A DNA stretch of 64,000 nucleotides, taken from Streptomyces sp. NBC_00390 (GTDB taxonomy: Bacteria > Actinomycetota > Actinomycetes > Streptomycetales > Streptomycetaceae). This document shows, piece by piece, positions 33,253 to 43,341 of this stretch; the stretch's first letter is position 1; each line of letters starts with the position of its first letter. The position numbers and the translations under genes were made by a program. The notes under the pieces were generated by a model. That model searched no databases. It was not told the origin of the DNA and saw nothing but the letters and a program-made list of their open reading frames with translations. The stretch covers positions 3,162,001-3,226,000 of the forward strand of contig NZ_CP107945.1 in assembly GCF_036057275.1 (NCBI RefSeq). The letters are read 5' to 3'.

Positions 33253-33750
33253 GTGACCCAGACCAGCGACAACGCCACCTGGCTCACCCAGGAGGCGTAC
33301 AACCAGCTCAAGGCCGAGCTGGAGTACCTGTCTGGTCCGGCGCGCACCGAGATCGCGAAGAAGATCGAGGCAGCGCGCGAGGAGGGAGACCTGCGGGAGA
33401 ACGGCGGGTACCACGCGGCCAAGGAGGAGCAGGGCAAGCAGGAGCTCCGTGTGCGCCAGCTGACCCAGCTCCTGGACAACGCCAAGGTCGGCGAGGCCCC
33501 GGCGGACGACGGCATCGTCGAGCCCGGCATGGTCGTGACGATCGCCTTCGACGGCGACGAGGACGACACCCTGACGTTTCTGATGGCGTCGCGCGAGTAC
33601 GCGAGCGCCGACATCGAGACGTACTCACCGCAGTCCCCTCTGGGATCGGGTGTGAACGGCAAGAAGGTCGGCGACGACGCGGAATACGAGCTGCCGAACG
33701 GCAAGAAGGCCTCGGTGAAGATCCTCGCCGCGAAGCCCTACTCGGGCTGA
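33253..33750 (+). CDS. greA: transcription elongation factor GreA
   Basis: A 165-residue GreA. The N-terminal coiled coil (YNQLKAELEYLSGPARTEIA) carries the acidic tip REEGDLRENGGYHAAKEEQG that reaches into the RNA polymerase secondary channel and stimulates transcript cleavage; the C-terminal FKBP-like domain follows (EPGMVVTIAFDGDEDD ... SPLGSGVNGKKVGDDAEYEL). GTG 33253 follows GAGGAG. Preceded by a 178-base leader region containing a possible -10 TAGGCT near 33168. A very strong bidirectional terminator comes 17 bases after the stop. Confidence 0.96.
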   Translation: MTQTSDNATWLTQEAYNQLKAELEYLSGPARTEIAKKIEAAREEGDLRENGGYHAAKEEQGKQELRVRQLTQLLDNAKVGEAPADDGIVEPGMVVTIAFDGDEDDTLTFLMASREYASADIETYSPQSPLGSGVNGKKVGDDAEYELPNGKKASVKILAAKPYSG

Positions 33751-33767
33751 GCGCGCCCCCATCGCAT

Positions 33768-33810
33768 ACGGCAGGGGCCGGACCGCTCGAAGCGGTCCGG
33801 CCCCTGCCGT
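33768..33810. terminator. strong bidirectional hairpin terminator
   Basis: A perfect 20-bp stem (33768-33787 with 33791-33810) and a 3-base loop, between the convergent ends of greA and the ABC permease. Confidence 0.93.
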
Positions 33811-33825
33811 GTGTCCGGGTCGCCG

Positions 33826-34679
33826 TCAGGCGGTCGCCGAGCGGTACTTGCGCACCGCGAGCGTCCGGAAGAACACGATGATCAGGACCGACCAGAGGAC
33901 GGACGCGATCACGGGGTGCTGCATCGGCCAGGCGTCGGGCGCCTTGTAGCCGGGCGGCAGGTTGCCGAACAGCTCGCGGGCGGCCTGCACGGTCGCGCTG
34001 AAGGGGTTCCACTCGGCGATGGTCCGCAGGACCGTCGGCATCTTGTCCGACGGCACGAACGCGTTCGAGATGAACGTCAGCGGGAAGAGCCAGATCAGCC
34101 CGCCCGAGGTGGCAGCCTCCGGAGTGCGGACGGACAGGCCGATCAGCGCGCCGATCCAGGAGAACGCGTACCCCAGCAGAAGCAGCAGGGTGAAGCCCAT
34201 GAGCACACTGACCATGCCCTCGTGGGTGCGCCAGCCGATGATCAGGGCGACCACCGCAAGGACGACCAGGGTGAGCGCGGTCTGCACGAGGTCGGCGAGC
34301 GTACGGCCGGTGAGCACCGCACCGCGCGCCATCGGCAGCGAGCGGAACCGGTCGATGAGGCCCTTGTGCATGTCGTCGGCGATACCCGCACCCGCGCCTG
34401 CCGTGGCGAAGGTGACCGTCTGCGCGAAGATGCCCGCCATCAGGAACTCGCGGTAGACGGCGGGGTCGACGTTCCCGTCGACGGAGATCGAGCCTCCGAA
34501 GACGTAACTGAACAGCACGACGAACATGACGGGCTGGATCATCCCGAAGATGATCATCTCCGGGATCCGGGTCATGCGGATCAGATTGCGCTTGGCGACG
34601 ACGAGCGAGTCGTTGACCGACTGGACGATGCCGCCACGGGGCTTGGGGGCCGCGACCTGTGCGACGTCCGTAGTGGTGC

Positions 34680-34683
<4 letters not shown>
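33826..34683 (-). CDS. DrrB-type ABC-2 transporter permease
   Basis: A 285-residue permease with six membrane segments and the ABC-2 pattern: RNLIRMTRIPEMIIFGMIQP near the start, FLMAGIFAQTVTFATAGAGA, the coupling helix GLIDRFRSLPMARGAVLTGR, and FVPSDKMPTVLRTIAEWNPF. It forms an exporter with the ATPase encoded just upstream; such DrrAB pairs export antibiotics or lipids. GTG 34683 overlaps the ATPase stop (GTGA), so the two are coupled. Substrate unknown; resistance is inference from the family. Confidence 0.93.
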
Positions 34684-35705
<1,022 letters not shown>

Positions 35706-35807
35706 AAAGGGTCTCCCAGGGTGGCGGGTGGGTGGGGGTTCTTCGTGGGCGAAGGAATGGCTTTGCCCGCTCGTGTCCCGCGCAGGACAGGAGCAGGGCA
35801 GGGCCCT

Positions 35808-35848
35808 ACGGTAACGCGATACATCGCGATACACAAGACTGTGTCGCG
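35808..35848 (-). promoter_or_regulatory. promoter with overlapping inverted repeat for ABC exporter
   Basis: On the minus strand TTGTGT (35831-35836) and TACCGT (35808-35813) are 17 bases apart, a good -35/-10 pair about 100 bases before the exporter. An imperfect dyad CGCGATACACA/TGTGTCGCG (35825-35848) covers the -35, and CGATACA is repeated next to it. This looks like a repressor site, as expected for inducible exporters. No regulator gene is adjacent. Confidence 0.55.
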
Positions 35849-35907
35849 TCTCTCCGGTGTGCGGCACCGCGCAATGACGGTGTCCGCTGCGCACGTCCCC
35901 CGCGGGT

Positions 35908-37137
35908 TCAGTCCATGACCCGGTAACCCGCCGCCCGCAGTGCCACCGCGACCTCCTCGCAGTGCTCAGGGCCCTTCGTCTCCAGCTGCAGCTCCACCTC
36001 CGCCTCCGTGAGACCCAGTCGCGGATCGGTCCGCACATGGCTCACGTCCAGGACGTTAGCGTCAGCCACTGACAACGCACCCAGCAGAGCGGCCAGAGCT
36101 CCTGGCCGGTCGGTCAGGCGCAGCCGCAACGACAGATAGCGCCCGGCGGCCGCCATCCCGTGCCGGAGGATGCGCTGCATCAGCAGCGGATCCACGTTGC
36201 CACCGGACAGCAGGGCCACCACCGGACCCGCGAACGCCTTCGGCTCGCTCAGCAGTGCTGCCACCGTGCTCGCCCCGGCCGGCTCGACGACGAGCTTGGC
36301 CCGCTCGAGACAGAGCAGCAGTGCGCTGGAGAGCGCGTCCTCGGAGACGGTACGGACGCCATCGACAAGATCGCCAATGATTTTGAACGGCACATCGCCC
36401 GGGCGCCCCACCTTGATGCCGTCCGCCATCGTCGTCGGCGCGTCGATCGAGACCGGATGCCCGGCCGCCAGCGACGGCGGATACGCGGCGGCGCCCTCCG
36501 CCTGCACCCCGATCACCTTCACATCGGGACGCACCGACTTCACCGCGACGGCGATCCCCGCCAGCAGACCGCCCCCGCCGACGCCCACGAGGATCGTCCG
36601 CACCTCCGGGCACTGCTCCAGGATCTCCAGGCCGACCGTGCCCTGGCCCGCGACGATGTCCGGGTGGTCGAAGGGATGGATGAACACCGCGCCCGTCTCG
36701 TGCGCGTAGTCCTCGGCCGCAGCCAGCGTCTCCTCGATCCCCTGGCCCTGCAGCCGCACATCGGCGCCGTACTCCCGGGTCGCGGCCACCTTCGGCAGCG
36801 GGGCACCGACCGGCATGAAGACGGTGGAGCGCACCCCGAGAAGCGAGGACGCCAGCGCCACACCCTGCGCGTGGTTCCCGGCGGACGCGGCGACGACACC
36901 CGCCGCCCGCTCCTCCGGCCGCAGCCCCGAGATCCGTACGTACGCACCGCGCAACTTGAACGAACCCGTGCGCTGAAGGTTCTCGCATTTGAGGTGCACA
37001 GGGGCGCCGACCAGCTGTGACAGATGTCTGCTGCCCTCCATCGCCGTCATTCGCGCGACTCCGGCCAGCATCTTCTGAGCACCTCGGACGTCGTCCAGAA
37101 TGACGGACCGCAAGGAGCCAGGCGTACTGAAGCTCAT
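35908..37137 (-). CDS. ilvA: threonine ammonia-lyase (threonine dehydratase) with ACT domain
   Basis: A 409-residue PLP enzyme that deaminates threonine to 2-oxobutyrate. The PLP lysine lies in TGSFKLRGAY, the phosphate-binding glycine loop in VGVGGGGLLAG, and SAGNHAQGVA is the substrate loop. The last 75 residues are one ACT domain (LSLRLRLTDRPGALAALLGA). A single ACT domain of this length is typical of the IlvA/TdcB-like short form, which may be biosynthetic or catabolic. ATG 37137 has no clear ribosome-binding site. Divergent from the MarR gene. Confidence 0.93.
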   Translation of the reverse strand: MSFSTPGSLRSVILDDVRGAQKMLAGVARMTAMEGSRHLSQLVGAPVHLKCENLQRTGSFKLRGAYVRISGLRPEERAAGVVAASAGNHAQGVALASSLLGVRSTVFMPVGAPLPKVAATREYGADVRLQGQGIEETLAAAEDYAHETGAVFIHPFDHPDIVAGQGTVGLEILEQCPEVRTILVGVGGGGLLAGIAVAVKSVRPDVKVIGVQAEGAAAYPPSLAAGHPVSIDAPTTMADGIKVGRPGDVPFKIIGDLVDGVRTVSEDALSSALLLCLERAKLVVEPAGASTVAALLSEPKAFAGPVVALLSGGNVDPLLMQRILRHGMAAAGRYLSLRLRLTDRPGALAALLGALSVADANVLDVSHVRTDPRLGLTEAEVELQLETKGPEHCEEVAVALRAAGYRVMD

Positions 37138-37282
37138 GACACCAAGTCTCGCAGCTCACCGCGGGCCCGCCCGCCCGGATCCCGGCTTCTTCACGGGTTT
37201 GTGCAGCGCCGGTACGCGGCGCCTTTCGGCCGCGTACTCTTTCCCCACCAACCGACCACCGCACGAGAGAGCCCCCGTAGCC

Positions 37283-37795
37283 ATGCCCACTTCTCAGGAC
37301 ATGACGACTGATTTCGGCCCCGGCCTCCTCGATGCCCTCCAGCACCAGGTCGCCGTGTTCGCCCGCCGAGCCGAACAGACGCGACTCGGCGGCGTCGGCC
37401 AGGTCCGGAACTCGATGGACCGAGCCGCGTATCTGCTGCTCAACCGGCTCGACCACGAAGGCCCGATGGGCGTCAAGGCACTTGCCGCGGGGATGGGAAT
37501 CGACTCCTCGACCGTTACCCGCCAGGTCGCACCGCTCGTCGACACCGGCCTGGTCAAACGCACCTCGCACCCGGAGGACGGCCGTGCGGTCGTGCTCCAG
37601 CTCTCCCCGCGTGGCCAGGCGCGCCTCGAGGAGGTCCGCTCCTCGCGACGCGAGCTGATGGCTCAGGTGACGGAGGGCTGGACCGAGAGCGAGCGCGAGT
37701 CCTTCTGCACCCTGCTCACCCGTTTCAACACGGCGCTCTCCGCCCGCCAGGCCGGTCTGCCGGCCACGGAGACGGAGACCACGCCGACCTCTTGA
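37283..37795 (+). CDS. MarR-family transcriptional regulator
   Basis: A 170-residue winged-helix protein: LDALQHQVAVFARRAEQTRL, the recognition region VKALAAGMGIDSSTVTRQVA, and the wing LVKRTSHPEDGRAVVLQLSPRG, which is the MarR signature. It would bind a palindrome as a dimer and respond to a small phenolic or oxidative signal. ATG 37283 is the start that begins the family similarity. Its stop lies 33 bases before the sigma-like gene, with which it forms a compact run. Confidence 0.93.
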   Translation: MPTSQDMTTDFGPGLLDALQHQVAVFARRAEQTRLGGVGQVRNSMDRAAYLLLNRLDHEGPMGVKALAAGMGIDSSTVTRQVAPLVDTGLVKRTSHPEDGRAVVLQLSPRGQARLEEVRSSRRELMAQVTEGWTESERESFCTLLTRFNTALSARQAGLPATETETTPTS

Positions 37796-37827
37796 CCCGG
37801 GCATCCTTTCTGGCCCTATATGAGGAT

Positions 37828-38292
37828 GTGAGCGAGCGGCATTCAGCCATGGATCGCCGCCGCGCCCAGGAGTTCGAGGCCTTCGTCGCGGGCGCGGCCG
37901 GCAGGCTTCTGCACGCCGCGACACTTCTGACGGCCGAGCGGCCGGGCGCCAACCCGCACGCACGGCGCCTGCTGACCGGCGCGCTGGCCCGTACGTACGC
38001 GGACTGGGACCGGCTGCGCGGCGAGGACCCGTACGACCGCACCCGCCAGGAGCTCGCCGCCCGCTTCGCCCGCAGCGCCTGGCGCTGGAGCAAGGTACGC
38101 GGCGGCGTGCTCGGCCGCCTCACCCCGCAGGAACGTCTCATCCTGGTGCTTCGCCTGTACGAAGGGGTGGCCGAGGAGCAGACGGCCGCGCTGATAGGGC
38201 TGCCGGTGGAGCGGGTCCGGGCGATCTGCGCCCGTGCGATCGGGATCATGCGCAGCGCGCCGCCGCTGCCGCGCGTGGAGGCGGCGTCATGA
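37828..38292 (+). CDS. sigma-70-like (SigE-type ECF) protein with degenerate region 2
   Basis: A 154-residue protein. The second half is a good sigma region 4 (RLTPQERLILVLRLYEGVAE ... LPVERVRAICARAIGIMR). The first half aligns in layout with SigE-type ECF region 2 (FEAFVAGAAGRLLHAATLLT), but the usual acidic core-binding DLVQE is replaced by HARRLLTGALARTYADW. It may be an unusual sigma factor or a dead relative. Start is uncertain: GTG 37828 or ATG 37849. Its stop overlaps the start of a small membrane protein (ATGA), the usual place for an anti-sigma factor. Confidence 0.75.
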   Translation: MSERHSAMDRRRAQEFEAFVAGAAGRLLHAATLLTAERPGANPHARRLLTGALARTYADWDRLRGEDPYDRTRQELAARFARSAWRWSKVRGGVLGRLTPQERLILVLRLYEGVAEEQTAALIGLPVERVRAICARAIGIMRSAPPLPRVEAAS

Positions 38293-38540
38293 GCAGTTCG
38301 GACCGCAGGGAGGACGAGATCCGGCGGATGCTGGACGTGCGGCACACCGCGGTCCCGCCCGATCTGCTGCAGCGCGCCACCGAGCGGGGCAACCGGCTGC
38401 TGCGCCGTCATCGCGCACTGCGCCGGGCGGGCTGGCTGCTACTGATCCTGGCCGTGATCGCGTTCCTGGCGTGGGCATCGGTGGTCGAGCCCTGGGTCGT
38501 CCCGCCGTCGAAGACGACGCCTCCCCTGGAAGGCTGGTAG
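38289..38540 (+). CDS. small membrane protein, possible anti-sigma factor
   Basis: An 83-residue protein with a 55-residue cytosolic, highly charged N-terminal domain (DRREDEIRRMLDVRHTAVPP-DLLQRATERGNRLLRRHR), one membrane helix (WLLLILAVIAFLAWASVV) and a short external tail. Coupled to the sigma-like gene by an ATGA overlap. Size and topology suit a minimal anti-sigma factor, but no zinc-binding or known anti-sigma motif is visible. Confidence 0.78.
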   Translation: MSSSDRREDEIRRMLDVRHTAVPPDLLQRATERGNRLLRRHRALRRAGWLLLILAVIAFLAWASVVEPWVVPPSKTTPPLEGW

Positions 38541-38653
38541 CGGGCGGACGCCCCCGGAGGGCCGGCAGTGGCCGCCCGAGCGGGCGCGTCACCTCCTTTG
38601 TCCGGACTTATCCTGGTTGTGAGCGGCATACTTCCCGACCCCAGGAGGTACCC

Positions 38654-38845
38654 ATGACCAGGAAAGTCGCCGACTGCCGCAATCACCCGAGTGTCTCGGG
38701 CTGCACTCTCACCATCAGCGGTGAGGAAGAGGAAGTGGCACGGGCGGCCGCCGAGCACGCGATCTCCGTCCACGGCCACACCGACGGACCGGAGCTTCGG
38801 CAGATGGTCCGCGAGTCCCTCGAGGACGAGAAGGTGGATGCCTGA
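38654..38845 (+). CDS. DUF1059 small protein
   Basis: A 63-residue protein matching DUF1059: MTRKVADCRNHPSVSGCTLT, then EEEEVARAAAEHAISVHGHT and the closing ELRQMVRESLEDEKVDA. The family is small, soluble and of unknown function, with Cys8 and Cys17 conserved here. ATG 38654 is preceded by an excellent site AGGAGGT (38642-38648). Stands alone with its own terminator. Confidence 0.9.
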   Translation: MTRKVADCRNHPSVSGCTLTISGEEEEVARAAAEHAISVHGHTDGPELRQMVRESLEDEKVDA

Positions 38846-38862
38846 GCCGGAGGGCATGCCCG

Positions 38863-38904
38863 GGTCCGTGGGGGTCACCTGCCGACCGGTGCCCCCCACG
38901 GACC
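38863..38904. terminator. hairpin terminator
   Basis: A 12-bp stem GGTCCGTGGGGG (38863-38874) with 38893-38904, between the convergent DUF1059 and metB genes. Confidence 0.78.
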
Positions 38905-38917
38905 TGTTCGTGACCTG

Positions 38918-40072
38918 CTAGCCCAGCGCCTGCTTGAGGTCCGCCAGCAGGTCGTCGACCGCCTCGATACCGACCGAGAGCCGGACCAGATCGCCCGGCA
39001 CCTCCAGCGCCGAGCCCACCACGGACGCGTGCGTCATCCGGCCCGGGTGCTCGATCAGCGACTCCACACCACCCAGCGACTCGCCCAGCGTGAACAGCCC
39101 GGTGCGGTTGCAGACCTCGACCGCCGCCGCCTCGCCGCCTTCCACCTGGAACGAGACCATGCCGCCGAACGCCTTCATCTGCTTCGCGGCGACCTCGTGA
39201 CCCGGGTGCTCGGGCAGCCCCGGGTACAGCACCTTGGTGACCTTCGGATGCTCGGTGAGCATCTCGGCGACCCGTGTCGCGTTCTGGCTGTGCCGGTCCA
39301 TCCGGACGGGCAGCGTCTTGATGCCGCGCAGCACCAGCCAGGCGTCGAACGGCCCGGCGACGGCGCCCATCGCGTTCTGGTGGTACGCCAACTCCTCGCC
39401 CAGCGCGTCGTCGTTGGCGATCAGCGCACCGCCGACCACGTCCGAGTGCCCGCCCATGTACTTGGTGAGCGAGTGCACCACGACATCCGCGCCGAGGGCG
39501 ATCGGCTGCTGGAGATAGGGGCTGGCGAAGGTGTTGTCGACGACCAGCTTCGCGCCCGCCGTACGGGCCACGTCCGCGACCGCCGCGATGTCGGTGATAC
39601 CGAGCAGCGGGTTGGACGGCGTCTCGACCCAGATCACCTTCGTGCGGTCGGTGACCGCGGCGCGCACCGCCGCCGGGTCGGAGGTGTCGGCCACCGACCA
39701 CTCGACGCCCCAGCGCGAGACGACCTTGGCGAAGAGCCGGAACGTTCCGCCGTAGGCGTCGTTCGGGATCACCACATGGTCACCGGGCACCAGCAGCGTA
39801 CGCAGCAGGCAGTCCTCGGCGGCGAGGCCCGAGGCGAAGGCGAGGCCGCGCCGGCCCCCCTCGATGGCGGCGAGGTTCTCCTCCAGTGCCGTACGCGTCG
39901 GGTTGGCGCTGCGGCTGTACTCGTAGCCCCCGCGCAGTCCGCCCACACCGTCCTGCTTGTAGGTGGACACCTGGTAGATGGGCGGTACGACCGCGCCGGT
40001 CAGCGGATCGGCTGTGTTGCCCGCATGGATGGCGCGGGTCTCGAAGCTCTGAAAGCTGTGCGGATCGCTCAT
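38918..40072 (-). CDS. metB: cystathionine gamma-synthase/lyase family enzyme
   Basis: A 384-residue PLP enzyme of the Cys/Met metabolism family. Landmarks: FETRAIHAGN at the start, YEYSRSANPTRTALE, FASGLAAEDCLL, the cofactor lysine in VVHSLTKYMGGHSDVVGG, and SLGGVESLIEHP near the end. It makes cystathionine from an activated homoserine and cysteine, or cleaves it; sequence alone does not settle which. Start ATG 40072 has a -10-like TACGCT eight bases upstream. Divergent from the hypothetical gene at 40208. Confidence 0.93.
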   Translation of the reverse strand: MSDPHSFQSFETRAIHAGNTADPLTGAVVPPIYQVSTYKQDGVGGLRGGYEYSRSANPTRTALEENLAAIEGGRRGLAFASGLAAEDCLLRTLLVPGDHVVIPNDAYGGTFRLFAKVVSRWGVEWSVADTSDPAAVRAAVTDRTKVIWVETPSNPLLGITDIAAVADVARTAGAKLVVDNTFASPYLQQPIALGADVVVHSLTKYMGGHSDVVGGALIANDDALGEELAYHQNAMGAVAGPFDAWLVLRGIKTLPVRMDRHSQNATRVAEMLTEHPKVTKVLYPGLPEHPGHEVAAKQMKAFGGMVSFQVEGGEAAAVEVCNRTGLFTLGESLGGVESLIEHPGRMTHASVVGSALEVPGDLVRLSVGIEAVDDLLADLKQALG

Positions 40073-40194
40073 GAGGTCCGAGCGTAGTCCCGCGCGATCC
40101 CGCCCGCGGTACGGGGAGTGGCCAATACAGGGCACCGGAGCAGCGGACCGGAAGTGTGCGGGGGACGCGCGTGGCCCGTCCCGATCGGCGTCCG

Positions 40195-40200
40195 GGACAA
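40195..40200 (+). promoter_or_regulatory. -10 element of probable leaderless transcript
   Basis: GACAAT, 7 bases before ATG 40208, with no ribosome-binding site between them. Confidence 0.4.
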
Positions 40201-40207
40201 TGGGGTC

Positions 40208-41311
40208 ATGGAGATTCTCTGGTTCCTGCTCGCGATGTGCATGCTGGTGGCGGTCCTCGGCCCGTTCATGCTGCGCCGCCGCGGCGGCATCCGCCTCGCC
40301 GTGCCCGGCTCGCCCGACGCCGCCGACCCGGACACGTACGGTTTCGTCCGCGAGGAAGAGCTGGACGTCCGGCTGCCCGGCCCGGACCAGGACCTCCTCG
40401 ACGTACTCGACGTCGTCCAGCGCACCCAGGAGTGGCGGGCCGCGTCGCAGTTGCTCGCCGGCACCCCGAAGGAGGGCGAGACGCGCTGGCAGCGCGTCCA
40501 GGCCTTCGCCGGGGCCGCGTCGCTGGAGCTGCAGCAGCAGCCCGGCACCGGCGGGGCATGGCTGCGCGCCTGGCGCTCCGAATCCCCGAAGGACGCGGGC
40601 GGAGCACAGGTGCACGCGGAGTTCCTCGTGCAGCAGGCCTGGCGCTCGTCGGCCGCCGGCACGGACGACTTCCGGATCATTCTCGAAGAGGCTCGCAGCG
40701 TCTGCGCCGAGGCCGCTCTGCTCGCACCCGGCGACCCCGTCCCGTACATCGTGGAGCTGGCCGTCGCCCGTGGACTGGGCTACCCCCACGAGCAGTTCGA
40801 CCAGCTGTGGGCGAAGGTGATCGACCGCGCCCCGGAGCACATGGGCGCGCACCTGGCAGCTCTGCACTACCTGTGCGAGAAGTGGCACGGCTCCCGCGAG
40901 GAGGCGGACCACTTCGCCACGACCGCCGCGGCGCGGGCGCCGCACGGCTCAGTGCTCGCCGCGCTGCCCCTCTTCGCGGTGTACGAGCACCTGCCCGAAG
41001 TCAACCTGGTCAGGAGCTTCTACCAGAGCGCGGTGGTCACCAAGGCGGTGGAGGGCTCGCTGTTCGCCGTGCACTCGGCCCGCCCCGACGACCCGATGCT
41101 GGCGCACGTACGCCATCTGCTGATCCTGTTCCTGGTCCGCTCCGAGTGCTGGGCCGAGGCGATGAACCAGGTGGTGCACGTCGACGGCCATGTCGGCGCA
41201 CTGCCGTGGACGCACAGCGACGACCCGGCGGCGGCGTACACGATCCACCGGAACCTGGCGGTGGCGGGGTACGAGGCGAACGGCGGCAGTCCGGCGACGC
41301 TGCCGCACTGA
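40208..41311 (+). CDS. membrane-anchored helical repeat protein, unknown function
   Basis: A 367-residue protein with one N-terminal helix (EILWFLLAMCMLVAVLGPFM), a short basic linker, then an all-helical cytosolic domain that reads like divergent TPR units (WRAASQLLAGTPKEG, ARSVCAEAALLAPGDPVPYI, HLAALHYLCEKWHGSREEAD). It ends with ECWAEAMNQVVHVDGHVGAL and ANGGSPATLPH. The family is not recognised; S. coelicolor has, from memory, a like gene next to metB. ATG 40208 is supported by the spaced -10 box. Confidence 0.82.
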   Translation: MEILWFLLAMCMLVAVLGPFMLRRRGGIRLAVPGSPDAADPDTYGFVREEELDVRLPGPDQDLLDVLDVVQRTQEWRAASQLLAGTPKEGETRWQRVQAFAGAASLELQQQPGTGGAWLRAWRSESPKDAGGAQVHAEFLVQQAWRSSAAGTDDFRIILEEARSVCAEAALLAPGDPVPYIVELAVARGLGYPHEQFDQLWAKVIDRAPEHMGAHLAALHYLCEKWHGSREEADHFATTAAARAPHGSVLAALPLFAVYEHLPEVNLVRSFYQSAVVTKAVEGSLFAVHSARPDDPMLAHVRHLLILFLVRSECWAEAMNQVVHVDGHVGALPWTHSDDPAAAYTIHRNLAVAGYEANGGSPATLPH

Positions 41312-41416
41312 GGGCGGTCCCCGCCCGGGTCACGGTACTGCCGCGACGCCTCACGGAATGTCGGGGCGGGTCCGTACGTTCACCCCGTACGGACCCACTC
41401 GCCGAGGAGAGCCCGC

Positions 41417-42118
41417 ATGTTCCTGAACCATCGCGTCCCTGTGCTGCCCACCCCCGACGAGGCCCTGCGCGGCCGCGAAACACCGGCCTTCGACGTCCCC
41501 TCCCGCCACACGGTCCTCGGCAACCCGCTGCTCGGGCCGTACCCCGAAGGCCTGGAGATCGCGGACTTCGGCCTCGGCTGCTTCTGGGGCGCGGAGCGCA
41601 AGTTCTGGCAGACGCCCGGTGTCTGGACCACCCTGGTCGGCTACCAGGGCGGCCACACCCCGAACCCCACGTACGAAGAGACCTGCTCGGGCCTGACGGG
41701 CCACACGGAGGCGGTCCGGGTCGTATTCGATCCGCGGAAGGTGTCGTACGGGACCCTGCTCAAGCTGTTCTGGGAGTCCCACAACCCCACGCAGGGCTTC
41801 CGCCAGGGCAACGACGTCGGCACGCAGTACCGCTCGGCGATCTACACCCACTCACCGTCGCAGGCGGCGGCCGCGGCGGCGTCGAGGGAGGCGTACCAGA
41901 AGGTCCTGACGGGCTCCGGGTTCGGCACGATCACGACGGAGCTGCTGCCTGCGGAGGGCCGCCCGTTCTATCCGGCCGAGGCGTATCACCAGCAGTACCT
42001 CGACAAGAACCCGGCGGGTTACTGCGGCATCGGCGGGACGGGGGTCACACTGAGCACCCCGTTCGAGACCAACTGGGGTGCCTCGTGCCCGACGGGGATC
42101 GCGCCTGCGGAGGACTGA
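41417..42118 (+). CDS. msrA: peptide-methionine (S)-S-oxide reductase
   Basis: A 233-residue MsrA that reduces methionine S-sulfoxide in proteins. Catalytic Cys55 lies in [42 protein letters not shown] and [20 protein letters not shown] are family blocks, and the recycling Cys lies in [12 protein letters not shown] near the C terminus. A 45-residue N-terminal extension is usual for actinobacterial forms. ATG 41417 follows GAGGAGAGC. Monocistronic by appearance. Confidence 0.96.
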   Translation: MFLNHRVPVLPTPDEALRGRETPAFDVPSRHTVLGNPLLGPYPEGLEIADFGLGCFWGAERKFWQTPGVWTTLVGYQGGHTPNPTYEETCSGLTGHTEAVRVVFDPRKVSYGTLLKLFWESHNPTQGFRQGNDVGTQYRSAIYTHSPSQAAAAAASREAYQKVLTGSGFGTITTELLPAEGRPFYPAEAYHQQYLDKNPAGYCGIGGTGVTLSTPFETNWGASCPTGIAPAED

Positions 42119-42249
42119 TCCCGAAGAGGCCGTCAGCCCCGGCAGGACCGGCCCCGGTCGTCAAGGAAGCGCCGGACACGTGGACACTGTGTCCGGCGCC
42201 GGCCTCCTGGCCACGTATCGCCACCCATGCCCTCGACATGGAGCCCGCC

Positions 42250-42852
42250 ATGACCACAGCGCGTGACCTGTTCATCGTCACCCTGGACGCCGCGTCCGGC
42301 CGTCCCGTCGAGCAGGGCGACCTGTCGCTCGCCCTCGCGGGAGCCGAGCTGGTCGACCTCATCGACGCCCAGGAGCTCACACTGGACGGCGACCGCATCG
42401 TGCCGGGCCCGCCGTCGGCAGTAGGTGACCGTCTGTTGCACGATGCAGCGTCGTCGCTCATCCGGCAGGCGCCGTACGAGTCCGTCGAGGAGTGGCTGTG
42501 GCGCCGGGGCCGGGGCCTGTCCTCGGCCTATCTCGCCGCCCTGGAGACGGAAGGACAGGTCACTCGGCAGCGCCACCGCTGGATTCCCGTCCGGACCGAC
42601 CGAACGGCACTGGCCGACTCACCGGATCGTCGCCACGCAGCCGACCGCTGGACGTCGGGCGAGCCCGTCCTCGCCGCTCTCGCGGCAGCCACGGGAGTCC
42701 AGGAGCAGGCCGAGGACTCCCTGCGTCTCTCCGACGACACCACTGTGACCGTGCTGGCTGCCGTCAACGACGCTGTGATGGAACTGGAAGCGGTACGGCA
42801 ACGGCGAAACATCGAGGGGTCGGCCTTCGACAACATCTGGCGAGGCGAGTGA
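42250..42852 (+). CDS. GPP34 (GOLPH3-like) family protein
   Basis: A 200-residue soluble helical protein. DLFIVTLDAASGRPVEQGDL-SLALAGAELVDLIDAQELTLDG is the start typical of GOLPH3/VPS74-like proteins, followed by the helix EEWLWRRGRGLSSAYLAALE and VLAALAAATGV. The eukaryotic relatives bind phosphatidylinositol 4-phosphate and glycosyltransferases; the many Streptomyces members have no known role. ATG 42250 follows GGAG at the right distance, so I prefer it to ATG 42238. Confidence 0.88.
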   Translation: MTTARDLFIVTLDAASGRPVEQGDLSLALAGAELVDLIDAQELTLDGDRIVPGPPSAVGDRLLHDAASSLIRQAPYESVEEWLWRRGRGLSSAYLAALETEGQVTRQRHRWIPVRTDRTALADSPDRRHAADRWTSGEPVLAALAAATGVQEQAEDSLRLSDDTTVTVLAAVNDAVMELEAVRQRRNIEGSAFDNIWRGE

Positions 42853-42945
42853 CGAGACCGGCGGGGAACAGGGCTACGGGCGGGGCTTGATGCTCCGCAA
42901 GGGCGCCGGAGGTGGTGTCACGGAGCGCGCCTCGGAGCCGGTCGC

Positions 42946-43341
42946 CTACGGCGTGGGATCGCCGCTTCCGTACGGCCTCGTCAGGATCTCCATGTTGTGG
43001 CCGTTCGGGTCGTCGAAGTAGGTGCCGCGCCCGCCGTCGTTGTGGTTGATCTCGCCGGGGCGGCTGTGGGAGGGGTCCGCCCAGTACGTGAGGCCCGCTG
43101 CCTTGATGCGGGCGAATATCGCGTCGAAATCGGTCTCGGAGACCAGGAACGCGTAGTGCTGGGGCGGGATGTCGGCCTCGTCGGCCTCGACGTAGTCGAG
43201 GGTGACGCCGTTGTGCGTCTCGACCGGCAGGAACGGGCCGAACGGCCGGCCCGTCTCCAGCCCCAGCACGTCGGCGAGGAACCGGGCCGACGCCCGCTTG
43301 TCGTGCGCTGCGACGATCGTGTGGTTCAGCTCGACGGACAT
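42946..43341 (-). CDS. VOC-family protein (glyoxalase/dioxygenase fold)
   Basis: A 131-residue protein with two beta-alpha-beta-beta-beta units: VELNHTIVAAHDKRASARFL at the start and RGTYFDDPNGHNMEILTRPY at the end. Metal ligands His7 and Glu near the C terminus are present, and DPNGHNMEI is a usual VOC ending. Substrate cannot be told; members act on thiol adducts, catechols or antibiotics. ATG 43341 follows GAGGAGG. Confidence 0.9.
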   Translation of the reverse strand: MSVELNHTIVAAHDKRASARFLADVLGLETGRPFGPFLPVETHNGVTLDYVEADEADIPPQHYAFLVSETDFDAIFARIKAAGLTYWADPSHSRPGEINHNDGGRGTYFDDPNGHNMEILTRPYGSGDPTP

